Origin: Acidovorax_G lacteus
GTDB lineage: Bacteria > Pseudomonadota > Gammaproteobacteria > Burkholderiales > Burkholderiaceae_C
Assembly (NCBI RefSeq): GCF_039540375.1
Contig: NZ_BAABEX010000006.1
Location: 1-20,701, forward strand
DNA: 20,701 bases
Direction: 5' to 3'
Shown here: positions 1 to 4,869 of the stretch, piece by piece
Layout of the letters: every line of letters starts with the position of its first letter
How positions within the stretch are numbered: the first letter of the stretch is position 1
Program-made: the position numbers and the translations under genes
The notes under the pieces: model-generated
What the model was told of the DNA's origin: nothing
Database searches by the model: none
Seen by the model: the letters and a program-made list of their open reading frames with translations, nothing else

Positions 1-64
1 TACTGCCGTGCTCCTGTTCAATGAGGCGCAGGTTCTCCCGCCTGATCGCATCAATGTCTTTCAT
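1..64 (-). CDS. Phage CI-like repressor, N-terminus only (runs off the left edge)
   Basis: An ATG at 64 (leftward) opens a frame that stays open to the window edge and reads MKDIDAIRRENLRLIEQEHG. This kind of start is typical of the N-terminus of CI-type XRE-family repressors in betaproteobacterial prophages, where the first helix precedes the helix-turn-helix. It is divergent from a Cro/YdaS-like gene, and a strong operator dyad lies between them, which is the classical immunity arrangement. The expected role is to bind the operator, hold early transcription off in the lysogen and autoregulate its own synthesis. Only about 21 codons are visible, so neither the HTH nor any peptidase domain can be seen, and the assignment rests mostly on position. 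Confidence 0.6.
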   Translation of the reverse strand, partial: MKDIDAIRRENLRLIEQEHGS

Positions 65-119
65 TCGTCAGATTCCATAGCAATACGCGAAACTGGTCTA
101 TGTGCGTAGCGCTATTGAC

Positions 120-142
120 TTGTTTTGCGTTACGCGAAACAA
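120..142. promoter_or_regulatory. Operator dyad between repressor and Cro-like gene
   Basis: Positions 120-142 form a 23-bp dyad centred on base 131, with arms TTGTTTTGCGT and ACGCGAAACAA and one mismatched pair (125/137). A second copy of the right half, TACGCGAAAC, lies at 84-93 in the same orientation, but its left half is poorly conserved. A TTGACT hexamer at 116-121 overlaps the dyad edge and could be a -35 element, though no convincing -10 follows at the right distance. The likely role is binding of the CI-like and Cro-like proteins to control the divergent promoters. Promoter positions were not resolved. Confidence 0.7.
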
Positions 143-149
143 TGCCCGC

Positions 150-470
150 ATGCTGCTCGCTACATATTTCTCGGCAAACCGTGGGTCGCAAGCTGACTTG
201 GCGCGGGCTCTTGGGGTTACTCAATCGCTGCCCAGCGCCTGGGCTGCGATCGATCCCAAGAAGCGGCGTCCTGTGCCCGTGCGCTACTGCATTGCCATTG
301 AGCGCGCCACGGATGGTGCTGTGACCCGCCGCGATCTGCGCCCCGACGACTGGCACCTGATCTGGCCTGAGCTGGCCGCCGCAGATTCCCCGCCGAATTC
401 GCCCGCCGTGCTTGGAAATCAAGCACGAGCAGCTATCAAAATCGTAGCGCAGGAGGTGGCCAATGCCTGA
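150..470 (+). CDS. Cro/YdaS-like DNA-binding protein
   Basis: A 106-aa protein beginning MLLATYFSANRGSQADLARA. An HTH lies at about residues 12-34 (QADLARALGVTQSLPSAW). It is followed by the block VPVRYCIAIERATDGAVTRR and then RPDDWHLIWPEL, which is characteristic of the short Cro/YdaS-type regulators beside phage repressors. In this family the protein represses the lysogenic promoter or tunes early transcription. I chose ATG 150 because it gives the family-typical start. A GTG at 102 in the same frame would place the operator inside the coding region. The C-terminal 30 residues (Ala-rich, ending IKIVAQEVANA) extend beyond the usual family end. The stop overlaps the next gene's start by 8 nt. 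Confidence 0.8.
   Translation: MLLATYFSANRGSQADLARALGVTQSLPSAWAAIDPKKRRPVPVRYCIAIERATDGAVTRRDLRPDDWHLIWPELAAADSPPNSPAVLGNQARAAIKIVAQEVANA
432..448. repeat. GCTAT-N7-GTAGC dyad, copy 1
   Basis: A 17-bp motif GCTAT-CAAAATC-GTAGC near the 3' end of the Cro-like gene, just upstream of the ribosome-binding site of the next gene. The same GCTAT-N7-GTAGC pattern recurs at 4292-4308 upstream of the small terminase gene. The arms give a 4-bp perfect stem with one further mismatch. Similar short GCTAT...TAGC motifs are, from memory, scattered in Comamonadaceae intergenic DNA. Whether this is a regulator site, an RNA hairpin or a dispersed repeat is not known. Confidence 0.4.
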
Positions 471-819
471 TGAGCTACTCATCAAGCCATCAAGCCTTGT
501 ATGGCGCCCCCATTGCGGCGTGGTGCTGACGTTCGAGGGGTTAGATGCTGACCCTGCTGTTGACCAGTTCGTGCTTGCGCTGGGTGCGGAGTGCGGGTTC
601 GCGCATTTTGTGCGTCTGCCTGCGCTTACAGGGCAACCCCAAGCAGTCTTCCAATCGCGCTCAACGCATCTGGGGCTTTCTCCAGACCTAGGTCCACTAG
701 CTTCAATACGAGGTGTTTTGTGGTCTCGGCCGGCAGCTCGCGAAGCTGATCGAGCCATCGCTGCTTTTCTGTTGGGGGGAGATCCGACTCCTGGATCTTC
801 AGAGCCAGAAGGTCTTTGA
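463..819 (+). CDS. Small Cro-coupled protein, 3' part probably replaced
   Basis: A 118-aa frame beginning MPDELLIKPSSLVWRPHCGV. Its start overlaps the Cro-like stop by 8 nt and is preceded by a very strong Shine-Dalgarno (AGGAGGTGG, 451-459), so translation here is well supported. The first about 55 residues (to ECGFAHFVRLPALTGQPQAV) read like a genuine compact protein. From about nt 626 onward the frame lies entirely antisense to a convincing leftward gene, and the residues become a Pro/Arg/Ser-rich sequence typical of a shadow frame. My reading is that the original C-terminus was lost when the leftward cargo arrived, leaving a fused or truncated product. I do not recognise the N-terminal family. 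The end coordinate is simply the first in-frame stop. Confidence 0.5.
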   Translation: MPDELLIKPSSLVWRPHCGVVLTFEGLDADPAVDQFVLALGAECGFAHFVRLPALTGQPQAVFQSRSTHLGLSPDLGPLASIRGVLWSRPAAREADRAIAAFLLGGDPTPGSSEPEGL

Positions 820-1111
820 TGGTTTCGTCGTGCAGCTTCACTGTGACTACCCCAAGGATGGCTGACAACCCGCCGTCTTCCTCCAGAAAGTCCATGCCTT
901 TGGCGGTGGCCTGCACTGATCCCACAACCACGTCTCCTGACATGAGTTCGCTTTTGAAGAGTCTCAGTAGGTCGTGTTCTTCCAGGTACACGAGGTTGCG
1001 AATGCAGTCGGAGTTGCTGAAGTCGATTCCGTCGTCCGCTAAAACGGGAGCAGGGTACTTGCTGGCGGCAATGGCCAGCATCTGTCGCTGCAGTGCTCTG
1101 TTCAGGCTCAT
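626..1111 (-). CDS. Leftward cargo gene, winged-helix-like helical protein of unknown function
   Basis: A 161-aa protein beginning MSLNRALQRQMLAIAASKYP. I chose ATG 1111 because AGAG lies just upstream and the 12 extra residues to 1147 look non-protein-like. Residues 1-77 resemble a winged helix: helix NRALQRQMLAIAASKYP, helix DCIRNLVYLEEHDLL, then strands SGDVVVGSVQATAKGMDFLE. The rest is amphipathic helix (GLSAILGVVTVKLHDETIKD, then DQLRELPAETTKHLVLKLVD). I recall similar uncharacterised proteins scattered in proteobacterial genomes, but no function. The gene is opposite to the early operon and visibly lower in GC than its neighbours, as expected for a moron expressed from the lysogen. It could act as a regulator or in superinfection control; neither is demonstrated. 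Not a transposase or recombinase by motif. Confidence 0.8.
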   Translation of the reverse strand: MSLNRALQRQMLAIAASKYPAPVLADDGIDFSNSDCIRNLVYLEEHDLLRLFKSELMSGDVVVGSVQATAKGMDFLEEDGGLSAILGVVTVKLHDETIKDLLALKIQESDLPPTEKQRWLDQLRELPAETTKHLVLKLVDLGLEKAPDALSAIGRLLGVAL

Positions 1112-1186
1112 ATCTCTGGATGAGGTTGGTTGCGAGATGCGGCCCATCGTAGTCCAGCGTTTCGTGCTGGCACAGAGCTTTGTGGC

Positions 1187-1327
1187 TCACGGCCGTTGCT
1201 CCAGCTCTGCGGCCAGCCGCTGCACTTCGGCCTCCAGTGCCTCCACACGGGCCAGCAGCGGGCGCACGGCGCCCAGCACGGCCTGGCGCATCAGGTCGGC
1301 GATCTGTTCGTCCAGGGTCTTGTCCAT
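1187..1327 (-). CDS. Small coiled-coil protein (46 aa)
   Basis: Translates to MDKTLDEQIADLMRQAVLGA, then VRPLLARVEALEAEVQRLAA and ELEQRP, then stop. It has GGAG seven nt before the ATG and high-GC codon use like the phage genes around it. The second half shows a clear leucine/valine heptad pattern, so a short dimerising helix is likely. It lies 75 nt upstream of the leftward cargo gene and could share a transcript. Its start is only 21 nt from the divergent CII-like start, so any promoter for it must lie inside the CII-like gene. Function unknown. Small size is the main reason for caution. Confidence 0.55.
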   Translation of the reverse strand: MDKTLDEQIADLMRQAVLGAVRPLLARVEALEAEVQRLAAELEQRP

Positions 1328-1348
1328 CGTTTGCTCCGGGGTGGGTTG

Positions 1349-1876
1349 ATGAAGGTGAATGTCTCAATTCCTGGCCTCATTGCCTATGGCGAAGATGAGG
1401 CTGTACCGTCCACCCGCGGTGCGCCCGATGTGCTGGTGGCTGTGGCCAACCTGCTGCATGGCCGGGTGGAGCAGGTTGCCAAGCGCCTGGGGATGTCGCC
1501 CAGCACGCTGCAGAAGAAGGTGAGCCTGCACACCGAGACGCACCACCTCTCGGTGCACGAGCTGCAGTTGATTCAGCACGTGACCGGCTCTATCGAGCCC
1601 ACCCAGGCCCTGGCTGCGGCTGAGGGCTATACGTGCGTGGCCGTGAAGCCGAAGTCGGCGGGCTCTGTGCCCGAAGGCTTGGCCGCCACGATGCGCGCGA
1701 TGGGCGACTTCGCGGCGGTGGTGGCTGAGGCGACCGAGGGCGATGGTGCTGTGAGCCTGAACGATCTGCGCCACGTGCAGCTGCAGCTGGGCGAGCTGCT
1801 GGGCCATGCGAATGCGCTGGCCGGGCTGGTGGCCAGCCGTGTGCCGCAGCACGCCCGCAAGGGGGGGGGCCTGTGA
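1349..1876 (+). CDS. Phage regulatory CII-like protein (Phage_CP76 family)
   Basis: A 175-aa protein from ATG 1349. An upstream extension in the same frame to 1130 overlaps the leftward gene and is not protein-like. Residues about 28-80 (VLVAVANLLHGRVEQVAKRL, GMSPSTLQKKVSLHTETHHL, SVHELQLIQHVTG) match the HTH region of CP76-type 'regulatory CII' proteins: a helix-turn-helix centred on VAKRLGMSPSTLQKKV followed by a helix-rich linker. Residues 115-165 form a second helical region, probably for oligomerisation. In this family the protein is an early transcriptional regulator in the lysis-lysogeny circuit. Its C-terminus is encoded by a run of nine G residues (1861-1869). The stop overlaps the GTG start of the next gene. 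Confidence 0.8.
   Translation: MKVNVSIPGLIAYGEDEAVPSTRGAPDVLVAVANLLHGRVEQVAKRLGMSPSTLQKKVSLHTETHHLSVHELQLIQHVTGSIEPTQALAAAEGYTCVAVKPKSAGSVPEGLAATMRAMGDFAAVVAEATEGDGAVSLNDLRHVQLQLGELLGHANALAGLVASRVPQHARKGGGL
1861..1869. repeat. Homopolymeric G9 tract at the end of the CII-like gene
   Basis: Nine consecutive G residues encode the last glycines of the CII-like protein (reading ...ARKGGGL) and sit 3 nt before the overlapping GTG start of the next gene. The tract may double as the purine-rich ribosome-binding region of that gene. Runs of this length are prone to replication slippage. A change of one or two bases would remove the current CII stop and alter coupling to the downstream start. Confidence 0.75.
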
Positions 1877-2088
1877 ACACTGCCGACCTCAACTGGTGGC
1901 GCACTGTGCATTGGTTGCAGTGCCCAACCCGCCGCGCGGCTGCAGCCATTGCTGATGCGGCCGGCAGCACTGCCCGGGGCAGCAAGCGGTACAGCGGCCG
2001 GGCTTTCACGATGGAGGGTGGTTGCCCGCTGAGCGCTGACGAGCAGCGCGTGCTGGATGGGCTGCGCGCCCGGGGAGAGGTGCTGTGA
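1873..2088 (+). CDS. Small phage protein of unknown function (71 aa)
   Basis: A 71-aa frame from GTG 1873, beginning MNTADLNWWRTVHWLQCPTR and ending LSADEQRVLDGLRARGEVL. It is linked on both sides by GTGA overlaps: its start lies in the CII-like stop, and its own stop lies in the next start. That makes translation by coupling likely. The purine-rich G tract just upstream can serve as ribosome-binding site. The N-terminal tryptophan-rich stretch and basic middle (GSTARGSKRYSGRAF) do not match a family I know. No signal peptide or membrane segment is visible. Its place in the early operon suggests a regulatory or replication accessory role, which is inference only. Confidence 0.65.
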   Translation: MNTADLNWWRTVHWLQCPTRRAAAAIADAAGSTARGSKRYSGRAFTMEGGCPLSADEQRVLDGLRARGEVL

Positions 2089-2879
2089 ACCTGAGCCTTG
2101 AAGTGACAGGCCTGTCCCGGGTGCAGAAGGCGCTGGATGCGCTGTCTGGCCCCCAGGCGCGGGAGGCTTATGCCAAGGCCCTGAACGATGCGGCTTTTGC
2201 CGTGCGGCGCGACATGCAGAGAGAGCTGCGTGCGGTGTTTGACCGGCCCACGCCCTTCATCACGAGCGCGCCGAAGGTGTTTGCGGCGACGGCCGACAAG
2301 ATGGAGGCCTACGTGGCGCCCACGATGGATTCGCGCAACCGGCCCAGCAAGGGCGGCAAGGTGGGCGTGGACCCGCAGCAGGTGCTGCAGGCGCAGGAAT
2401 TTGGTGGCCGCCGCCGCGAGAAGCGCAGCGAGGTTGCACTGCGCCGCGCGGGCATCTTGCCTGCCGGGTGGCAGACGGCGTTGCCGCGTGTGCCCTTCCC
2501 AGGCAGTGACGATGGCCGTGGCAACTTGCGCGGGCCCTTCATCGCCCAGCTCATCAGCTACTTTCAGGCGTTTGGCGAACAAGGCTACCGCGCCAACATG
2601 ACGGCGCGCCGGAAGGCTGCGCTGGCCCGTGGCACTGCCACGCAGTCTGGCCGCCGCTACTTTGTGAGCTACGGCAAGCTGCGCGGCCAGCATCTGGCGG
2701 CGGGGATCTGGGCCGCGCAGGGCACGGGCGGCGTAGATGTGCGGCCGGTGGTGATGTTCACACGCCCCGGCATGTACCGCCCGCGCATCAGCATGGCGCG
2801 CATCGCCCGCGGCCTCGAGAGTGGCGACTACCTGGCCCGGCGCATGCGCTTCCGCATCCGCCAGGCGGCGGGCATGTGA
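2085..2879 (+). CDS. Tail-completion / minor-tail-Z-like protein in the early operon
   Basis: A 264-aa protein from GTG 2085 (GTGA overlap with the previous stop). The N-terminus (VTGLSRVQKALDALSG, then AYAKALNDAAFAVRRDMQRE and VFDRPTPFI) and C-terminus (RPVVMFTRPGMYRPRISMAR) follow the layout of prophage minor tail / virion-morphogenesis proteins related to lambda Z and HK97 gp10. Those have an N-terminal helical pair, an RPTPF/Y motif, a central basic variable segment (RRREKRSEVALRRAG here), and a C-terminal strand-rich region ending in helices. Such proteins complete the tail end that joins the head. Here the gene lies among regulators and the replication gene, while the normal slot between the FII-like and U-like genes (11973/11970) is empty. 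The family call is from pattern memory and needs a profile search. Confidence 0.6.
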   Translation: MNLSLEVTGLSRVQKALDALSGPQAREAYAKALNDAAFAVRRDMQRELRAVFDRPTPFITSAPKVFAATADKMEAYVAPTMDSRNRPSKGGKVGVDPQQVLQAQEFGGRRREKRSEVALRRAGILPAGWQTALPRVPFPGSDDGRGNLRGPFIAQLISYFQAFGEQGYRANMTARRKAALARGTATQSGRRYFVSYGKLRGQHLAAGIWAAQGTGGVDVRPVVMFTRPGMYRPRISMARIARGLESGDYLARRMRFRIRQAAGM

Positions 2880-2890
2880 GGGGGGTGGCT

Positions 2891-3199
2891 GTGGATTACA
2901 TGCACGAAGCCAACCGGATCGCCGCCGCCCTGCGTGGCCGTGGCAGCGAGCGCGTTGCGGTGCGCCGCACGCTGAGCCGCAAGCCCGCCGAGCCCACTCC
3001 GCGCAATTTGGAGGTGCTCGCCTTCATGTGCGAATTCTTCGCAGACAACGACCAGCTGCCGCCTGTGATGGTGGTGGCGCGGCACTTCGGCTGGACGAGT
3101 GCTCGCTCGGCTGATGTGCATATCCAGTCCCTGATCCACCACGGCCTGCTCGAGCGCAACGTGCTCGGCAAGCTGCGTTTTGCCCGGAGGGCCCATTGA
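2891..3199 (+). CDS. LexA-type winged-helix DNA-binding protein
   Basis: About 102 aa, with a core (RNLEVLAFMCEFFADNDQLP, PVMVVARHFGWTSARSADVH, IQSLIHHGLLERNVLGKLRF) matching the N-terminal DNA-binding domain of LexA: helix 1, the 'LPP' turn, recognition helix around SARSADVHIQSL, and a short wing. There is no peptidase domain, so it is a stand-alone binder. It could be an early transcription factor, an SOS-operator competitor or an origin-binding accessory. I chose GTG 2891 because AGGGGGG lies 5 nt upstream. GTG 2876 (overlapping the previous stop) and ATG 2900 are alternatives. It ends in a TTGA overlap with the replication gene. Confidence 0.65.
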   Translation: MDYMHEANRIAAALRGRGSERVAVRRTLSRKPAEPTPRNLEVLAFMCEFFADNDQLPPVMVVARHFGWTSARSADVHIQSLIHHGLLERNVLGKLRFARRAH

Positions 3200-4158
3200 A
3201 CTACTACCCCATGCACCTGGGCGACTATTCAGCCCATGCGGGCCATCTGGAGCCCATGGAAGACCTGGCATACCGGCGCATGTTGGACGCCTACTACCTG
3301 CGCGAGGGGCCTCTGCCCGCAGATCCCGCAGCAGTGGCCCGGCTGGTGCGCCTGCGGGCCCATGCGGCTGAGGTGGAGGCCGTGCTGCGTGAGTTCTTCA
3401 CCGAGACGCCCGAGGGCTGGCGCCACGAGCGGTGCGAGGAAGAGATCGCGGCCTTCCGTGCCAAGCAAGAGCAGCAGAGCAGGGCGGGCAGGGCTTCCGC
3501 CGAGAAGCGCCAGGCCAAGGTGCAGGGTGATGGTGGTGTGCCACAGGCTGCAGGGCCTGCCTTTCCGGCGCTGCCGGATGGTGGCGAGGCAGCGGAGGCG
3601 CAGGGGGCAACGGACGTGCAACGCGCGCTCAACGCCGGTTCAACGGGCGTTCAACGTCCGTTCAACGGACGTTCAACCAACCAGAACCAGAACCAGAACC
3701 AAATAGAACCCCCCAACCCCCCTGCGGCTGCAGGGGGGGCGCCTGTGGTGGATTCGGCTTCGCTCGCAAGGCAGTTGATGGCCTTCTTCCCCGAGCGGCG
3801 GCGGACGCACACCGTGGAGGTCTGCATGCACCTGACCGAGCTGATCGCCTGCGGCCACGCCACCCCGGCCCAATTGCTGGCCGCGGCTGCGGCGCAGCAG
3901 CCCCTGTTGGCCAAGGATGATGGGCGCTCGTGCCCTTCGGTGCGCTCGTGGCTGCGCCAGCAGCGTTGGCGCGACGTGGAGGCCAGTGCAGGCCCTGGGG
4001 TGGATGCCGACTGGCGAAGCTCGCGCAGCGGCGTTGAGGCGATGGGTGAGCGGCTGGGCCTGGGCCGCTGGTGCCAGGACGCTGATCGCTTGTTCTCGGC
4101 CTACGAGTCCCGCGTGGTCGCGGCCTTCGAGCGCCAGTTTGGAGCGGTGCCCGCATGA
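3196..4158 (+). CDS. YdaU-family (DUF1376) phage replication protein
   Basis: A 320-aa protein. The TTG at 3196 overlaps the previous stop and has GGAGG six nt upstream. It is supported by the family start MNYYPMHLGDY. Residues 1-95 are a clear DUF1376/YdaU domain (HLGDY, LEPMEDLAYRRMLDAYYLRE, LREFFTETPEGWRHERC, EEEIAAF), found in prophage primosomal or initiator-like proteins. Residues 96-185 are a low-complexity linker with two 11-residue repeats (VQRALNAGST, VQRPFNGRST) and an NQ run encoded by DNA iterons. Residues 186-320 form a helical C-terminal domain (LARQLMAFFPERRRTHTVEV, LLAAAAAQQPLLAKDDGRSC, VRSWLRQQRWRDVEAS) probably for helicase or loader contact. It is the only replication gene visible, and no helicase loader follows. 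Confidence 0.82.
   Translation: MNYYPMHLGDYSAHAGHLEPMEDLAYRRMLDAYYLREGPLPADPAAVARLVRLRAHAAEVEAVLREFFTETPEGWRHERCEEEIAAFRAKQEQQSRAGRASAEKRQAKVQGDGGVPQAAGPAFPALPDGGEAAEAQGATDVQRALNAGSTGVQRPFNGRSTNQNQNQNQIEPPNPPAAAGGAPVVDSASLARQLMAFFPERRRTHTVEVCMHLTELIACGHATPAQLLAAAAAQQPLLAKDDGRSCPSVRSWLRQQRWRDVEASAGPGVDADWRSSRSGVEAMGERLGLGRWCQDADRLFSAYESRVVAAFERQFGAVPA
3605..3681. repeat. Seven 11-bp iterons inside the replication gene (candidate origin)
   Basis: Seven consecutive 11-bp units start at 3605, 3616, 3627, 3638, 3649, 3660 and 3671: GGGCAACGGAC, GTGCAACGCGC, GCTCAACGCCG, GTTCAACGGGC, GTTCAACGTCC, GTTCAACGGAC, GTTCAACCAAC. All share CAAC at positions 4-7, and four have GTTCAAC. The period is close to one helical turn and is not a multiple of three. 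The array is followed by an A/C-rich stretch (3682-3710) and a GC hairpin (3717-3738). Lambda-type phages carry origin iterons inside the initiator gene, so this is a good origin candidate. Confidence 0.6.
3717..3738. other. Perfect 9-bp GC hairpin beside the iterons
   Basis: CCCCCCTGC (3717-3725) and GCAGGGGGG (3730-3738) form a perfect 9-bp stem with a 4-nt GGCT loop, inside the linker of the replication gene. It sits about 35 bp downstream of the iteron array. It could be part of the origin structure, a primase or single-strand initiation site, or a pause site. It could also simply reflect Pro/Ala/Gly codons. Confidence 0.5.
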
Positions 4159-4187
4159 CCGCCCGCCGCGCCCCCACCCCCCGTGTT

Positions 4188-4228
4188 GGGTCCTTCCGGC
4201 AAAGGCCGAGTGCGGGTAATTCGAGCCG
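4188..4228. other. Candidate cos region upstream of the small terminase gene
   Basis: The only sizeable non-coding gap before the packaging genes (4159-4323) contains GGGTCCTTCCGGC (4188-4200) and CGGGTAATTCGAGCCG (4213-4228). The second element is an imperfect dyad (CGGGT/AGCCG). Blocks of this type stand, from memory, immediately before Nu1/GpA-type terminase genes in cos phages, and cos in lambda lies in the same place. The exact nick positions and cohesive end length cannot be read from sequence alone. Confidence 0.4.
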
Positions 4229-4263
4229 CCCTCACGCGCTGTTGCGGGGTGCTCCAAAGGGGG

Positions 4264-4323
4264 TTAATTGAATATGCAGCTTGGATTTATTGCTATTGAT
4301 TCGGTAGCAAAAAGGGGGGCAAA
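4264..4323 (+). promoter_or_regulatory. AT-rich late leader with strong RBS
   Basis: Positions 4264-4312 are markedly more AT-rich than the surroundings. A TTGAAT hexamer (4268-4273) is followed 17 nt later by TGCTAT (4291-4296), a weak sigma70-like pair. The dyad GCTAT-TGATTCG-GTAGC (4292-4308) overlaps the presumed -10. AAAGGGGGG lies just before the GTG start at 4324. This is the best candidate for a late promoter or its regulator site in the window. The promoter assignment is tentative because only half of the -10 positions match consensus. Confidence 0.35.
4292..4308. repeat. GCTAT-N7-GTAGC dyad, copy 2
   Basis: GCTAT-TGATTCG-GTAGC in the leader of the small terminase gene, with the same arms and spacing as the copy at 432-448. 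An A run follows immediately. Confidence 0.4.
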
Positions 4324-4869
4324 GTGAAGGTGCTGCCCGTGCTGGATCAGGTCATTTCGCAGGCCGAGTTCGCCCAGATCATCGGCGTCAGCGAGGCGCG
4401 AGTGTCGCAAATGGTCAGCGAAGGGCTGATTGCCAAGGGCGACACCGCCGCCAGCTGGCTGATCGCCTACTGCGAGCGCCTGCGCGACCAGGCTGCAGGC
4501 CGGCTGGGCGAAACCTATGGCCTCGACCTGGTGCAAGAGCGCGCCGCGCTGGCCCGTGAGCAGCGCGAGGGCCAAGCCATCAAAAACGCCATCGCCCGGC
4601 GCGAGTATGCGCCCGTGGGCCTGCTGGCAGACGTGCTTGGCCAGGCGGCCAGCGCGGTGGTGGATCGCTTCGACCAGCTGGAGGGCACGCTGCGCAAGGC
4701 CTGCCCGGATCTGCCCGACGAAGCGAAGACGGCCGTGCTCAAGGTGATCGCCTCGGCCCGTAACGAGTGGATCCGCAGCACTGAGCGCCTGGTGGCCGAG
4801 AGCGTGGATGCCATGCTGGCCGACGATGCCGCTGCCGATGAGCCCTACAGCGAGGGCCTGCCCGCATGA
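4324..4869 (+). CDS. terS: Terminase small subunit (Nu1-like)
   Basis: A 181-aa protein from GTG 4324 with a strong purine-rich ribosome-binding site. Residues 10-35 (QVISQAEFAQIIGVSEARVS, QMVSEGLI) form a MerR/Nu1-type winged-helix DNA-binding domain, which in lambda Nu1 contacts cosB. Residues 65-95 (LVQERAALAREQREGQAIKN, AIARREYAPV) give the helical oligomerisation segment with the ALAREQRE pattern typical of this family. The C-terminal acidic tail (DAMLADDAAADEPYSEGLPA) likely binds the large subunit. The protein recognises the packaging site and regulates the large terminase. It overlaps the large subunit gene by ATGA, and the candidate cos site lies just upstream. Confidence 0.85.
   Translation: MKVLPVLDQVISQAEFAQIIGVSEARVSQMVSEGLIAKGDTAASWLIAYCERLRDQAAGRLGETYGLDLVQERAALAREQREGQAIKNAIARREYAPVGLLADVLGQAASAVVDRFDQLEGTLRKACPDLPDEAKTAVLKVIASARNEWIRSTERLVAESVDAMLADDAAADEPYSEGLPA

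Noticed and set aside
816..1349. A 177-codon rightward open frame
   Set aside because: Antisense to the convincing cargo protein. It is Ser/Arg-rich without any recognisable domain and has no good ribosome-binding site.
51..1367. A 438-codon leftward open frame across the immunity region
   Set aside because: It runs antisense to the Cro-like gene and over the operator, and its composition (Arg/Ser/Pro-rich, low complexity) is that of a shadow frame. The real leftward genes here are 626-1111 and 1187-1327 in other frames.
3682..3710. CCAGAA triplication as a CRISPR-like or transposon feature
   Set aside because: It is a simple coding microsatellite giving Asn-Gln repeats. There are no spacers and no terminal repeats.
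4155..4268. A 38-codon frame starting in an ATGA overlap with the replication gene stop
   Set aside because: Arg/Pro-rich product across the candidate cos region. The overlap is tempting, but composition and site context favour non-coding DNA.
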